Shown here: in pieces, positions 1-12,400 of the stretch | How the letters are laid out: every line of letters begins with the position of its first letter | How positions within the stretch are numbered: the stretch's first letter is position 1 | Assembly (NCBI RefSeq): GCF_000002075.1 | Contig: NW_004797760.1 | Span: 169,224 to 233,223 of the forward strand | Direction of reading: 5' to 3' | From: Aplysia californica | Lineage: Eukaryota; Mollusca; Gastropoda; Aplysiida; Aplysiidae | DNA length: 64,000 nucleotides | Position numbers and translations under genes: made by a program | Notes under the pieces: model-generated | The model's database searches: none | The model's input: only the letters and a program-made list of their open reading frames with translations | What the model was told of the DNA's origin: nothing

Positions 1-65
<65 letters not shown>

Positions 66-2048
66 AGGCATGTCATCGCTCCCATTGTGTGTGTAAGCGC
101 GCTCGAGCGCGTGTTTCGTATGTCCGTGTGAGCTAGAAGGTTGCTCAAGATAAAAAATAAAAATGGATAACCAGTGGTTAGAGTTAGATAGGTAGGAAAA
201 GAAGAATTCTTGAGAAAAATGTTAGAATTCACTTATAGGCCTACAATTCGGTGCAAAAAAAAAAAGCAACAACAACAAACAGGTGTATACACATAGGCTG
301 CTACACAAACCTTGTAGATCAAGGCCACCCACACACAATGATGAGATGAAAGCGCTTTTAAAAAATGATTATTACATGCATTGTCATTACTATTAATATT
401 ACATCTTCGAAAGCGGTTTTAAAAGGCGTCCAAAAATACATCTCTTTTCCTTAAGTGTTGTGGACATGGTTATTAATTAAAACGAAAAAAACTAAGACGA
501 AGAACGAGAACATTATAATTGTATGTCAATGTAAGCGTGGGTTACAAACAAAGCAAATGTTTGAAATTAAAAGAAATGTCAATAGTCTGGTCGAGTAATT
601 GCCAACAGCGTTATAGTTTTACTCACCTTCTTCAGTACATGGTTTACTCTCGAAAAGTCCCAAAGAACTTTTGCGCATTGCAACAGAATGTCCTTCATGT
701 TGTGTTTATATATTTATTGATCACGAGTGTAGAGAGAAACAATTCCGAACGATACAAACGTTATTGATGAATTGAAGAAAGAAACTCAGCGACTGCTATT
801 TATAACCTCGCTAGCATAATCACATCACGTGCGGAGAAACAGCTGATGACTATGAATAACTCCAGCATGAGTGACCAAACCCGCCAATACACTTATATTG
901 TACACGAACTCGGTCAGTGTAAACATTGTCCCCCGGAACCTAAAACGTAATAAGCTCTCGGCACACATTCTTGGCGGGGAGTCAGCTTTCCGATACAATC
1001 TGCTGATAACGCCGCTTGTGCACTCTATTGTCTCTGAGACTGAGAACAGTCGAGATCTTCCTGACTAGGAAACTTACATTTACCCCCTTTATGACCTCGG
1101 CTTGGGTCTTTTATTGAATAGGTCTTTTACCTTGTTATAATTATGTAGGCTACGTACAGCCCTAGTCTTATTCCGAGTAATGCAGACGTGTAAACATCGT
1201 ATTTAAGGTTAAATTAGTGCGAATAATTTGATGGGGCTCGGATATCGTTATTGTCATTTGATGCGCTAGTTAAAAAGTACAAGTTTACACAGTTCACTTA
1301 TTGCTTATAATTATTGATGTTTGGCGTTTGGGGATAATTAAGTTATTATTTTTTTGTTTCTTTTTCTTTTTAATCGATCCGCGACAGAGGCGCGTTCAGC
1401 CAAAATCTTGGAAAATCCCGATTTTTGCACCAATAGTAGCATTGATTTGTAGGCCCGTGGTTTCAACAGCATTTAATGTCAAGGATTGTGATACAAGTTT
1501 AAGACAAAAGACCACACAACCAGTGAGATTTATTTGTTACATTAGCTCTATGAAAAAGTAGGCTACAAATTTTGTACCCATGGCCCATATGCTGCGTCGT
1601 GGTGTCAATTATAATCCAGTGCGTCGATGGCTGTTTTCGGGAATTGAAGGCCCCACAAGAGTCCGTCTGTGCTTTGAAGTTGAAGAGGTCGAAATGATTA
1701 TAGCTCATGCCTAGGCTACATGTATTAATGTCGATCCCCAGTGTCAGTGTATTATTTTCTAATGATGCCCTTGGCAATACATCTGCTCTTCATATGATAT
1801 AGACTATAATATGATTATAAATTAAGACCCCAAGCGCCCCCTCCTAACAAAGAACAATTATTGTTGTTAATTTTAAAAAGACCCCGCCACCCCTCACCAC
1901 GCCAATATAATATATACCGGTACTACAAACAAAATATCCACCCCCTCCCCCTTTTTTACTTTCCTCAACCAATATAATAATATAATAATTACAGTACATA
2001 AAAATTACGTTTCAGCTATGCCAGTCTATTATTATTATTAATATTATA

Positions 2049-2133
<85 letters not shown>

Positions 2134-2630
2134 GGCCTTTACATTATTATTTTATCACACTTCACGACACCGTACACGCTGGCTCTAGGCTTTTTATTGC
2201 CCCCCCCCCCCCCTCTTCTCTCTCCCTCTGTGTGCGCGCGCGCGTGTGTGCGTGTACGTGTACGTGTGAGTAGGTGATTTGTTTGGCATTTGAGAGTATA
2301 AATTAACCGTGATCAGTTGTATATCCTGAAGGCGTGAACTTCAGGTACAAAATACCAAGAGCATAATATTAACAATGTTCAGATTTGTGTACATGGCATG
2401 TACCGATAATATAATACATGCTTCAAATTTGGGCATTTAAACTAAAGTAGGCTAGCTACATATACATGCGTATAATTAAAATAATATGTTTTAAAAAAAG
2501 AATTTGATATTAATGTACAATCTAGACCTAGTTTATCGTGAAACAAAAAGGCATTTGACAAGTAGAATCTAGATATCTAGTTGCTATCGTGCAAACTGGA
2601 AACAATACATTCTGTTCTGCAGACATCATG
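1..2630. other. Upstream intergenic DNA, simple repeats
   Basis: No gene supported. It holds a GA microsatellite at 1-62, a TTA/ATT microsatellite at about 2030-2133, a C run near 2200 and a GC/GT run near 2229-2266. Short open frames here have no recognisable content. Confidence 0.6.
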
Positions 2631-2749
2631 TCGTGTATTAGGCTAGGCGGCCTTTTCAGGGCCTTGGCCTAAGAGCCTACCGCGGTGCCTTGGCCTAGAA
2701 ACTTTGGGGGAACCACCCACCAGCGGAACTGCTGGATCCGAGCAACTGC

Positions 2750-2896
2750 CATCTAGCTACCCTCTGTGCTAACGCCCGACGGTCGCGAGAGTTCGCGAGA
2801 AAATCTACGAGAGCGGCGGTGAATTCAAAGGAACAGTGAACAGGACTGCACACAGTAGTTCTCCAAAGTAAACAAACAAGGCTGGAGGAGAAGAAG
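2750..2896 (+). promoter_or_regulatory. CpG-containing stretch, candidate KIF15 promoter or first exon
   Basis: A short CpG-enriched patch in otherwise AT-rich DNA, ending in aag/gttaag, which could be a 5' splice site. It is on the right side of KIF15 but 3.5 kb away, and nothing proves transcription. Confidence 0.25.
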
Positions 2897-3618
2897 GTTA
2901 AGTTGTCAGGCGATGTAGATTCTAGATCTGATAGTAAAAACTTGTTGAATTAATTATGTGAACAACTGAGCCACTCAAAGTGTACACCATTGTCTCATTT
3001 ATATTTCTATAAAAAGTCTAAAAAGATACCCCCCTCCCCCCTTCTCGGAACTCCCATCTTCTTGGCTTTTCATTTTCCATCTTCGCCGGTGTTGTCATAG
3101 AGTATAGAGGTGTTCAAAATGCTTTGCACGCTCAGCCCTGATTTGAAATAAAACTCTAGATCTAGATCTAGATCTAGATCAACCAAATTGGTTACGTTTA
3201 CTCTAACTTTTATGCAGCAAGGTGAAGAAGGGGAATAGGGGTGTAATTTGGGGGTTAATATTACCCCATCCCTCGGAAGGACTTCCGTAACATTACAAGC
3301 AACCACCCCAGCCTACGCAATAAAGAAGGGACTTTTGAGTGGGATGTAAAATTAGTATGCTCAAAAGTTCAAAAGTTTGACTGACACATGATGTCATTAT
3401 CAGAGAGGACAGCACTTGTTTGTTGGGAGGTGCAAAGTTTTGACCCCAGCTTGCCAGCTGAACTGGACAAGCGACCCTTGATTCCACCATCTGGGCCTCT
3501 GCCTCTGAAAAAAAAAACCTTCTGCATCTCCCCCTAAATTCCCCTGGCTAAGAATACTAAGATGGAATTTTTTGGCCTGCTCTATTCGGACTCGAGTCCG
3601 AATATAATTTTTTGAAGT

Positions 3619-4238
3619 GACTAGCTGTACTTGAAAGTACGGCTAGCCTGAGAGTCTAGCTGTACTTAAGTACGGCTAGACTGCCAGTCTAGCTGTACTT
3701 AGATTAGATCTAGGTTTGGCCCTATTGATTCAAATCTGTCAAGTACACAGGTCTCATTAGATCTAGATCTAGATCTTAATTATTCTGGTTCAAATACATG
3801 CAAGTCAGTTAGACACTTTTTGGTTCTGTCTGAAATACAAATACTTTAGGCATTGCAAACTAAAAATTTCATTTACAATTCAGCAATCAATTTTAAAAGT
3901 ACGGCTAGCCTGACAGTCTAGCCGTCCAAGTACGGCTAGCATGGCTGTCTACCCGTACTTAAGTACGGCTAGACTGCCAGTCTAGCCGTACTTATCTTAG
4001 GCCCTATTAACATTAGAAAACAGAAGGTTTAAAATACATGCACTGTCATTAAGGCACCTGGTTTCGTCTCAAATACTTTAGGTACTGCAAACTAAAAATT
4101 TATAGTAGGCCTATTTTTTAAAATGGTCAGTCTAGCCATCATTATATTAAAAATAAGTACGGCTAACCCAGCTGTCTAGCCGTACTTAAGTACAGCTAGC
4201 TAACCAGTCTAGCAGTACGGCTAGCAGTACGGCTAGCC
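3619..4238. repeat. Palindrome array (GTACGGCTAG motifs)
   Basis: Three clusters (about 3619-3705, 3898-3995, 4153-4238) of GTACGGCTAG and its complement, often meeting as CCGTACTTAAGTACGG palindromes. The spacers between clusters also repeat (AAATACATGCA ... GCAAACTAAAAATTT near 3792 and 4033), so the unit is roughly 250 bp in tandem. Confidence 0.8.
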
Positions 4239-4762
4239 TCTTCCTGGATTTCCATAATTTTTATAATCTATTCAGACTCAGGTCCGAAAAAAATGTTTTA
4301 TTTATTCGGACTCAGCTTCTTGGTGAGTTATGTGAGTGTAAGGAAATAATATCGTCGGGGGATTTTACATAAAACCAGAATTAGAACTAGAATTGCCTAC
4401 TAGGGCTGTGTAATTGTCACATTGTGTCAGAAGTCAAAAGACTGCACTGTCATTAGATCTATCCAATGGCAGTCTTCATTAATTCCACCACCATTTGTCT
4501 TTCCACATTTTTAATTTGTTTTTTTTGTGTGTTAGAGACGTCTAGATCTAGTTTTTCTGTAATTAGAAAAAAGCACATCGCGCAAAAGCGACAACCGTGG
4601 CCTCTTCCCCCCGCAGACCGAGAGTTGCGATATCGCTATGCGCAATCTCATTGGTCGACATAATTAACTTTGTCCCCCGGCACGGTCAGCTCGACTTACT
4701 CGTTTTGTGCATACTAAATGATGCAGGGAGGACCTGTTTAGATCTATAGGTCTAGTAACTGG

Positions 4763-5534
4763 TAGAGTTGGGGCGAGCGGACGGACGGGCTCGTTACTCG
4801 CGGACTCAGTCTGAGCGAGCGGGTAACGGACGGCCATGAGAGCGAACTGCAAACCTCAAGACAGTTCGTTTTTTGGGTCCGCTCCACAATTTGACTCTCT
4901 CAGCAGACCTCACGCCTCAAGTCAGTTCGTTTCTGCTCCACAATTTTATTCACCGAGTGGGCGGGCGAACGGACGAACTCTAGCAAGCTGCAAACGAGAT
5001 ACTCGATGCAAGATTAGACCCATCGTCTATTGTTTGTTAATTAGACCTAATGTTTCAAGCCACTAGCGGTGCCACAGGGAGTGAGAGAGGCTGGTTATGT
5101 AGTACTACTATGTGTGTAACCTTTCACCTTGTGTGTGGGCACACTGTTTACCTTCCAATTATCGGGAAGTCGAAGCTTAAAGTTTAAAGAATTCCCAAAG
5201 GCCCTATTTTGGGGGGGGGGGGGGGGTAGAGAAATTTCCGCCATGAACGCCTAGTTACAATGTGGGGCAGGAGGGTGATTGTTTTCGGGGGGGGGGGGGG
5301 GTGTAAGTAATATGCAATAGAAGGACTCACTCCCCGTCCGTCTGTGCGCCCGCTCGAATGCATGGAGTCTCCGTCCGCCTGCTCGCCAAACGAACTGTTG
5401 TCTCTGTCCGATGTGTAGCGAGTAGCAAACTACTCTTCACAAGCGAACGGTTCGTTACCCATCCGCTTGTTTGCGGGTAGTGTCAGTGAGTAGTTACTCG
5501 CGGATGCTGATTTTGCGAGCCCGACCCATCTCTA
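4763..5534. mobile_element. Non-autonomous hAT-type element
   Basis: Ends TAGAGTTGGG and (complement of the right end) TAGAGATGGG, flanked on both sides by the 8-bp duplication GTAACTGG (4755-4762 and 5535-5542), the hAT signature. The interior is 772 bp, GC-rich near the ends with GAGCGGACGG-like repeats and two long G runs. No transposase. Confidence 0.85.
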
Positions 5535-6343
5535 GTAACTGGTTATTAAAGCTCATGTCTGGACTGTTATCTTTATAATTGAAAAAATTTTTGTAAATGC
5601 TGGAAATATTTAGGAACAAGGGTCAGAAGTCGGAACGGACTTCATGCTGGACTCAATTTAGTGTCCGAACATAATTTTTGTCTATTCGAGTCCGAATAGT
5701 CACTACGATTTTTTTCTGGCTCCCTTGTGATTTCGTCTTGCACAGGCTCGACTGTATTTTATTATCCTCAAATGTCTTGACTCTACAATTATTTTTTTTG
5801 GTTACAAATCATCTAGGTCTAGCTTTGGCTGTACTACTAGCATATACCACAGACACTATCATCACTTATATATTATATATATTATATTTTATGATGTGTT
5901 TTTGTTTAGTTTTATCAGTGTCAGAGTGCAAATTGTAACTGTAAGCCTAGTTGCTATGAAATTATTGTAATAATTTGATTAATTTTTTTTTACCATGCAA
6001 AACAAATTAGCATCATACATACTAGACTATATTTTTTACTGTTTCATTTCCCTACTTCTACAATTCTGTACAATTTGTATTTTGACAGATCATCTTTCAT
6101 CTAGATAGAATCTACAAATCTACATGAACTACGTCTAGTTCTGGCTGTATTGGCAGAGCCCACTTTGTTGTGTTGCAGTTGAGTTGAGCAGTGTGTTGTG
6201 TTGACCATGGCATAGTGAGTGATTTTGACGGTTTTTCTTTGTTATGCGTGTGTGTGTTTGTGTGTACGTGTGCACGCGGTGAAACACCAAACCAATGTGC
6301 CAGGATCTGGACAGTAAAGATTTATCTTATATTCTTTTGACAG

Positions 6344-6388
6344 ATTACGTAATTAGTCAGTCAAAGTGTGAATCCTGATTGCTGCATC
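6344..6388 (+). other. KIF15 5' UTR part of first coding exon
   Basis: A good 3' splice site (cttttgacag) ends at 6343, and an in-frame TAA lies at 6350-6352 before the ATG at 6389. The start codon therefore probably sits in an internal exon, with at least one non-coding exon upstream. One possible upstream exon end is at 6208 (followed by gtgagt) and another at 2896 (aag/gttaag); neither can be proved from sequence. Confidence 0.5.
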
Positions 6389-6414
6389 ATGGACACGTTG
6401 TCATCTTCAAGGTT
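6389..6414 (+). CDS. KIF15: KIF15 exon 1 (coding part)
   Basis: Encodes MDTLSSSR plus two bases (phase 2). Two donors three bases apart, gt at 6412 and gtaagc at 6415, both keep the frame; the second is the stronger match. Confidence 0.7.
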
Positions 6415-9400
6415 GTAAGCATTCTAATTCTGATTCAGTATTGAAAGTATTTCAGTGATTTGAAACCTTGTTTGCTGTTTTGTATTCTTTACAATTGCTT
6501 CAGCATAATTTGGGTGGATGTATTTTATAGTCTTGTTTTAAGAAGAGACTACTTGGTTGAAATTTGAAAAGAATCAAAGCACATTTTTAACTCTTTAAAG
6601 CATGCTATTTTTGAACAATTTCTTGAGAACTGGTCTTGCTTCTTAACTTCTAAAAACTAAACAAGCTCATCGTGAATCAGTGGACACTCTTTCCAGCTCA
6701 TGCTTTTAGAGCTGCAACCATCATAAAGATAATTGTTTTGCAATTACTGAGTCAGTATTGTAGATTGTTGTTCTTGTTTTTGGCGTTTTTGACTCCCAAG
6801 TTGTGTTGATGGGAGCATAAGAACACTTGCATTATATTTTACACAAAAAAGCCCACATTTTCTTGATGGGAGAGGGGGCATGACACTTTTTCAGTGTTAT
6901 AATTTTTGCTTTTTTGTATGTTTTTGTTTTATTTGGGCGAGGTTCAATACTCTTAGTTGGTACTTGTCTAACTTTTTCTTTTGAACTTGAAAAATAAAAT
7001 GAGATGTTTTGAATAAAGCTTGTAAAAGCTAAAGATTGTGATGCAATGGTGGTACCCTGAAGTCACGCGTGGTGGTTCAAATTATATCAAAAGGATGGTA
7101 AAACATTAACAATCAATAGGTCAATCTCTACAACTTTTCTGGTTGCTGTCAATACTGTCATCAGATTTCTATAAAATTATAAGAGAATGTATCAAATTTT
7201 TTAAAGTGTTTTGGTGTTCCAGCTAGTTTTAGCATGACCATAATTGAGTTTATCAAAATGGTTTGATTTTAAAATCATGCTATTTAAGTATTCTGGTGTT
7301 TTGAAGGGGTAATGTGTGAAATTTGATCCCTTCCATCTAGGCTTTTGTTTTTAATTATTGCTCTTGTATTATCTTTCAGCAATTCATCGGAAGGAGACTC
7401 TATAAAAATTTTCCTTCGTGTGAGACCTCCAGATCCAAGCATAAGTGAAAATGACTTTGCACCCAGAGTATTAGATGTCAATACTGCAGATAATGCTGTC
7501 ATTTTGAGAACAAAACCAGAGCCAAAGGTTTTCACCTATGACAATGTTGCTGATGCAGATATCACCCAGGTAATTATTATGGACGATGTCAGATTTTCAC
7601 TAAATGCTTTTGTTCCAAAAGTTGTCAGTTCCTTTTGTATCTGACCGGTGAGGTCATGGTCAGAATGAAAGTCTGATGCATTACAGGTGTTGGAACTGGC
7701 TACATGTGATTAAGCAACTGATTATAGGTTAACCGTCGGCCCTAGAAAATAATTTTGACTCCAAAATCTTCTTGTGACCGGTTGGTAAACATGTTGTTTT
7801 TTTTCAGGATATTGATGAAATTAGTTTTGGCAGGAGGCACTTTATTTTTCAGAAGTGCAACTTACCTTGTTACTCTTGTATTTTTCTTTGACAGGAAGCT
7901 GTATTCTCTATTGTTGGCAAGAAGATCATAGAAAGTTGCATTGCTGGTTACAATGGGACTATCTTTGCTTAGTAAGTCTTGTATTTAAGGGCTGAATTAA
8001 AGTGTTTGTGCATGTGTGTGGTGTCAATGAAGTGTTTAAGACCGTTGCTTTACATGTTTTTAGACAGCTCCATTCTAATATGTTTATTTTTCCTTTCGAT
8101 CTTTGAGGTCATGCTCAACCACACTTAAAGGGGTGGTGCTTTAATTTGTTTTGGTTTCCTAATTGATGATTTAATCATCTGATTTTCGGGGGGGGGGGGG
8201 GGGGGGGGGAAGGGAGGGGGGATTGTTTTTTGCTGCTGGCAAATTGTCTCCAAACGAAGCATCCAGATGGGTTTATAATATGATAAACAAGGGAGTCTGC
8301 TTATACCAAAATCTGCAGGATCGCCTGATTTATTTTTCTGTTTAGAGATTTCTCAAATGGCTATGATTGCCGACAGTATAGAGTTAGAAATGTCATTCTT
8401 GCGGTAATTTTAACTTTTTGAAAGTTTGTTTTCACATCTACCCCTTTCTGTTACTGCGAGCTGCAAGCTGTATGCATTTTCAATTTCTACCCCGAATTCA
8501 GCGTTCTAAACTGGTGTTGTACTTGAGGGTTTTTCACTTTATGAGCCTACGGTACTGTAAATGTTGAATAATTGAACAACCGCACATGTACATGAAGTAT
8601 TATTTTTCAATTAAAATTGTCTTTATTTCACAGTGGCCAGACTGGATCTGGTAAAACATTCACAATGCTTGGTAAGTAAAAAATGGGCTTTTCTTGACAG
8701 GATTATTCCTCCTTTTGTGATGCTAGAGAGAGTGAGAGAGAGAGAGAGAAAGAGGATCACTATCGGAGCTTTGCACTGCATATGTTCTTTGTATTATTGT
8801 ACAGCGCATTGAGCACTTCTTTGTTGAAATGCGCTATATAAATGCAATTTATTATTATTATTATTATTAGTTCATATTGTGGGAACTGTTTTCAGGTTTA
8901 AATGATTATTTGTGCTTGACATCAACAGAAATCTATGAATTTAAATTTCATATTTCTTTCCTTTATATAATGACAGTACAAGCTTATCTAATGATCATCT
9001 GTCCAAGACAATCACTTGTAGAGATGACAACTTCCCACCTTACGTTTAAAAAAATTGTATTGACACTGTCCTAGATGTCCACCTGCCTAAGACAACCACT
9101 ATTCTCCTTGACAATGGGTGTCCATTTTGGACTATTTCGACTGTAATTGGAATCAAAGTGCCTTTTATGATGTGAAATATTTGTGCCGGACTTCACGAAT
9201 CTTATAATGTCAATTGCCTCTCATGAAATTGATGACAAGATGGCATATACAACATTTGCTTGATATGTAATATAATGTGAGTGTTCTTTAGCAATTTCCT
9301 GAAAAACAAGGTCATTGTCTTACGACAAGGACTCTTGTGCCCTTTTGTTGTAGACTCTTATGCCCTTTTGTTGTAGACTCTCATTGCCTTTTGTTGTAGA

Positions 9401-12400
9401 CTCTTATGCCCTTTTGTTGTAGACTCTTATGCCCTTTTGTTGTAGACTCTCATGCCCTTTTGTTGTAGACTCTCATGCCCTTTTGTTGTAGACTCTTATG
9501 CCCTTTTGTTGTAGACTCTTATGCCCTTTTGTTGTAGACTCTCATGCCCTTTTGTTGTAGACTCTTATGCCCTTTTGTTGTAGACTCTCATGCCCTTTTG
9601 TTGTAGACTCTCATGCCCTTTTGTTGTAGACTCTTATGCCCTTTTGTTGTAGACTCTTATGCCCTTTTGTTGTAGACTCTCATGCCCTTTTGTTGTAGAC
9701 TTATGCCCTTTTGTTGTGTCAGCTGTGAAGAGTTAGTTGCCTTGTAACCATAAATTTAGTTAGTTTTCACAGCCTATTAGTTGTTGATCTTCTTTGTTAT
9801 TCTTGTTATTATGGCTCCCAAGTTACTGTAGAGCTTGCTTCTAAGAGGCAATGGCTCTGGCCATGTGGCTGCTTTGAGTCGGTCTTGCATTGGGCATTCC
9901 TAAAGCAAATGATCTGTGGTCACATTTTTCTTCATCTCAGCTGTTTTTCTCTAAATATAAGAAGGATGATAGAATATCATCAGTGTACTTTAAAGTGGTT
10001 TGAAACATAGTTTCTGATGTTGCTAACAGTTATAACTCTAACATTCTTGTTGTAATCCTTGAAAAAAGCATTGTTATTGTACACTTATAGAACATACGTC
10101 ACCCCCCGGGTGGTGCTACTGACTAGTGTCTTTAGGCCATTCCGAGGGGGAGGGGGGGGGGGGGCATTAACATGTTCTTATGCTCGGTAGAATTATAAAT
10201 GGGCTGATTCATTAATGTCATGCTCATAACTGTGCTTGAACTGCATATGGGGAACTGCTGCTTTTTCTTTCCTAATCCTTACTTTTGTCATTTTCTTCTA
10301 CCTCTTTTGTATGTTTGTCACTCTCTTGACTCTTTGTGACCCGCCATTTCCAGGGTGCCTTGATAGTTGAAGCAGACTTTGTGCTGTTGAAGCTAGAGAG
10401 GTGAGCAGAGTAAGTCTGATTCCCTGTTTGGACTTTTCTATTGTCATCCAGCCCTTTTAGCTCATATGACCTTATACAGTTGCGAGCGCCGTAAAAACTC
10501 TACTAAACAAAAAGAACATACCTTTAAAAGATCTGGTACTCTTCCAGGTCCTTCTGAGAATTCTGACAGTTTCAAGCATGAGCTACGAGGTGTTATTCCT
10601 CGAAGTTTTGAATACCTCTTCAACCTTATTGCCCACCAGGCAGAACTAGTAAGTCAGGCATTCATTTTTACATGTAAAGTTAATCAAGGTGTATAATTTC
10701 ACGTACTTTTGTTGTAATTCTTTGAGAAATTAATATGTGGCTGTGCAGCACTACACCAGTAAAATATATCCACCTTCATTGTAAATACTTTGATGATTGT
10801 AGTATGTTCAACTGATTTCGACTAATAAGATTCAAGCTTTTTCCATGGCAGAAATAAATTTTTGAGTGAGAGACAGAAAATGATATACATCCTCGTAGTA
10901 ATTAAATATTTATGTCTTGGCACATTTCAAACTTGGCAGTGCATTGTCTCTAAGATTAAGATTTTGTTACTTTTATCCACTTTTGTTGTCATTCTATTAG
11001 CTTTGAGAAATATGCTGAGAATAAGTTTTTGTTTTTGTTAACTGACAAAACATTTGCTTGTTAAGAAGAATGTGAAACAGTAAGTTTTGCAGTGAAATGC
11101 AGTTCATATTATTCCTTTTCTTAACTGCTATTTTCTATTCCCTTTTCCAGCATGGCACTAAAAAACAGTTCTTGTGCCGATGTTCCTTCTTGGAAATTTA
11201 TCAGGAGCAAATTTTCGACCTCCTGGATCCGGCTTCCCAGGGCCTTCACTTACGAGAAAACATGAACAAAGGAGTGTTTGTTGATGGCTTGATAGAGCAA
11301 GTTATCTGCAACCCTGGTGACGCCTATCAGGTGAAAAAGACATCTACATTTGCATTGGTTGAATAACATATGGTCATGAAGATTTTTAGTTTTATGAGTG
11401 ATTTGGTTTGGCTGCATGTCAGTATATGAGGAAGAAGAAAATGGTAGTTCAGGGTGGGTTGTATATGAATTAAGTAAAGGAAATTAGAAGAAGATTGAAA
11501 ACATGAGACTGAAATTACACTTTTATATTTCCTAAATATGAAAACTCATCTCTTTTTGTTGTGAAATTCCTCAGTTTTTAATATGTAGATTGATTTGAAA
11601 CTCTACTTTTTATGTTTTGAAGTTTGAAAATGATAAAAGAAGAGCAAACATATAGTTTTTATTCCAGGTGAAAAAATATATTTTGCTGACATACAATTTA
11701 AAGTTGGACTTTGGATATTCTTATAGTATAATTAAATTTGTTCCCCCCGTGGCGGTGCTACTGACTGAAGTGTCTTTAGGCCATTCCCAAAGGCGGGACA
11801 TTAACGTGTTTTATGCACAGTATAATTGTAAATGGGCTGATTCATCAATGTCATGCTCATAACTGTGCCTGGACTGCAACGGGAACTGCTGCTTTTTCTT
11901 TCCTAATCCTTACTATCGTCATTTTCCCTCTACTTTTTTGGTATGTTTGTCTCACTCTTGTGGCCTTCTATTTCCGGGGTGCCTTGATAGTCGAAGCAGA
12001 CTTTGTGCTGTTGAAGCTTGAGAGGTGAGCAGAGTAAGCCTGATTCCCTGTTAGGACTTCTCTGTTGACATCCACCCCTTGGCGCTCATATGACCGCATG
12101 CAGTTGCGAGCGCCGTAAAACCTCTACTAAAACTGAAATTTGTCTTTCTTATTTCTCAGGTTTTGATCATGGGATGGCTGAATAGAAGAGTGGCTGCCAC
12201 ATCAATGAACAGGGAAAGCTCAAGGTCTCATGCTGTTTTTACAGTCACAATAGAATCAAAGGTGAAAAAGACAATTTTCTTTTTTCTCAAAGTGTCGTCT
12301 ATGTACGCTGATTTGTCTATTTTGGGAGATTAAGTTTTTCTTGATATATGAAACTACTCAGACCTTTTTATGTAAGTAAAAGACACAACTGAAGTGAAAA

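Larger units (their letters stand above)
3582..5699. mobile_element. Insertion with CTATTCGGACTCGA inverted ends
   Basis: Both ends carry CTATTCGGACTCGA in inverted orientation, and the left end is itself a 22-bp palindrome at 3583-3604. It interrupts a family E element and contains the palindrome array and a hAT-type MITE. No clear target duplication and no coding capacity. Confidence 0.5.
3085..5760 (+). mobile_element. DNA-element family E copy, split by an insertion
   Basis: The outer parts (about 3085-3581 and 5700-5760) match the continuous copy at 54540-55700: GAGAGGACAGCACTTG near 3401 and the block ending CTTGCACAGGCTCGACTG near 5735. Between them sits an unrelated 2.1-kb insertion. 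Termini resemble the AACCTGCCTGTAC type of TIR. No transposase seen. Confidence 0.6.

Noticed and set aside
519-1777. Short open frames at the window start
   Set aside because: No family resemblance, no splice partners, AT-rich random-like content.
9331-9717. Regular short repeats as a CRISPR-like array
   Set aside because: Units are directly contiguous with no unique spacers, in a eukaryotic intron; it is a minisatellite.
11813-12028. Open frame ending [16 protein letters not shown] as a gene
   Set aside because: The same text recurs at 10354 and 35529 as part of a SINE-like repeat; it is not a gene.
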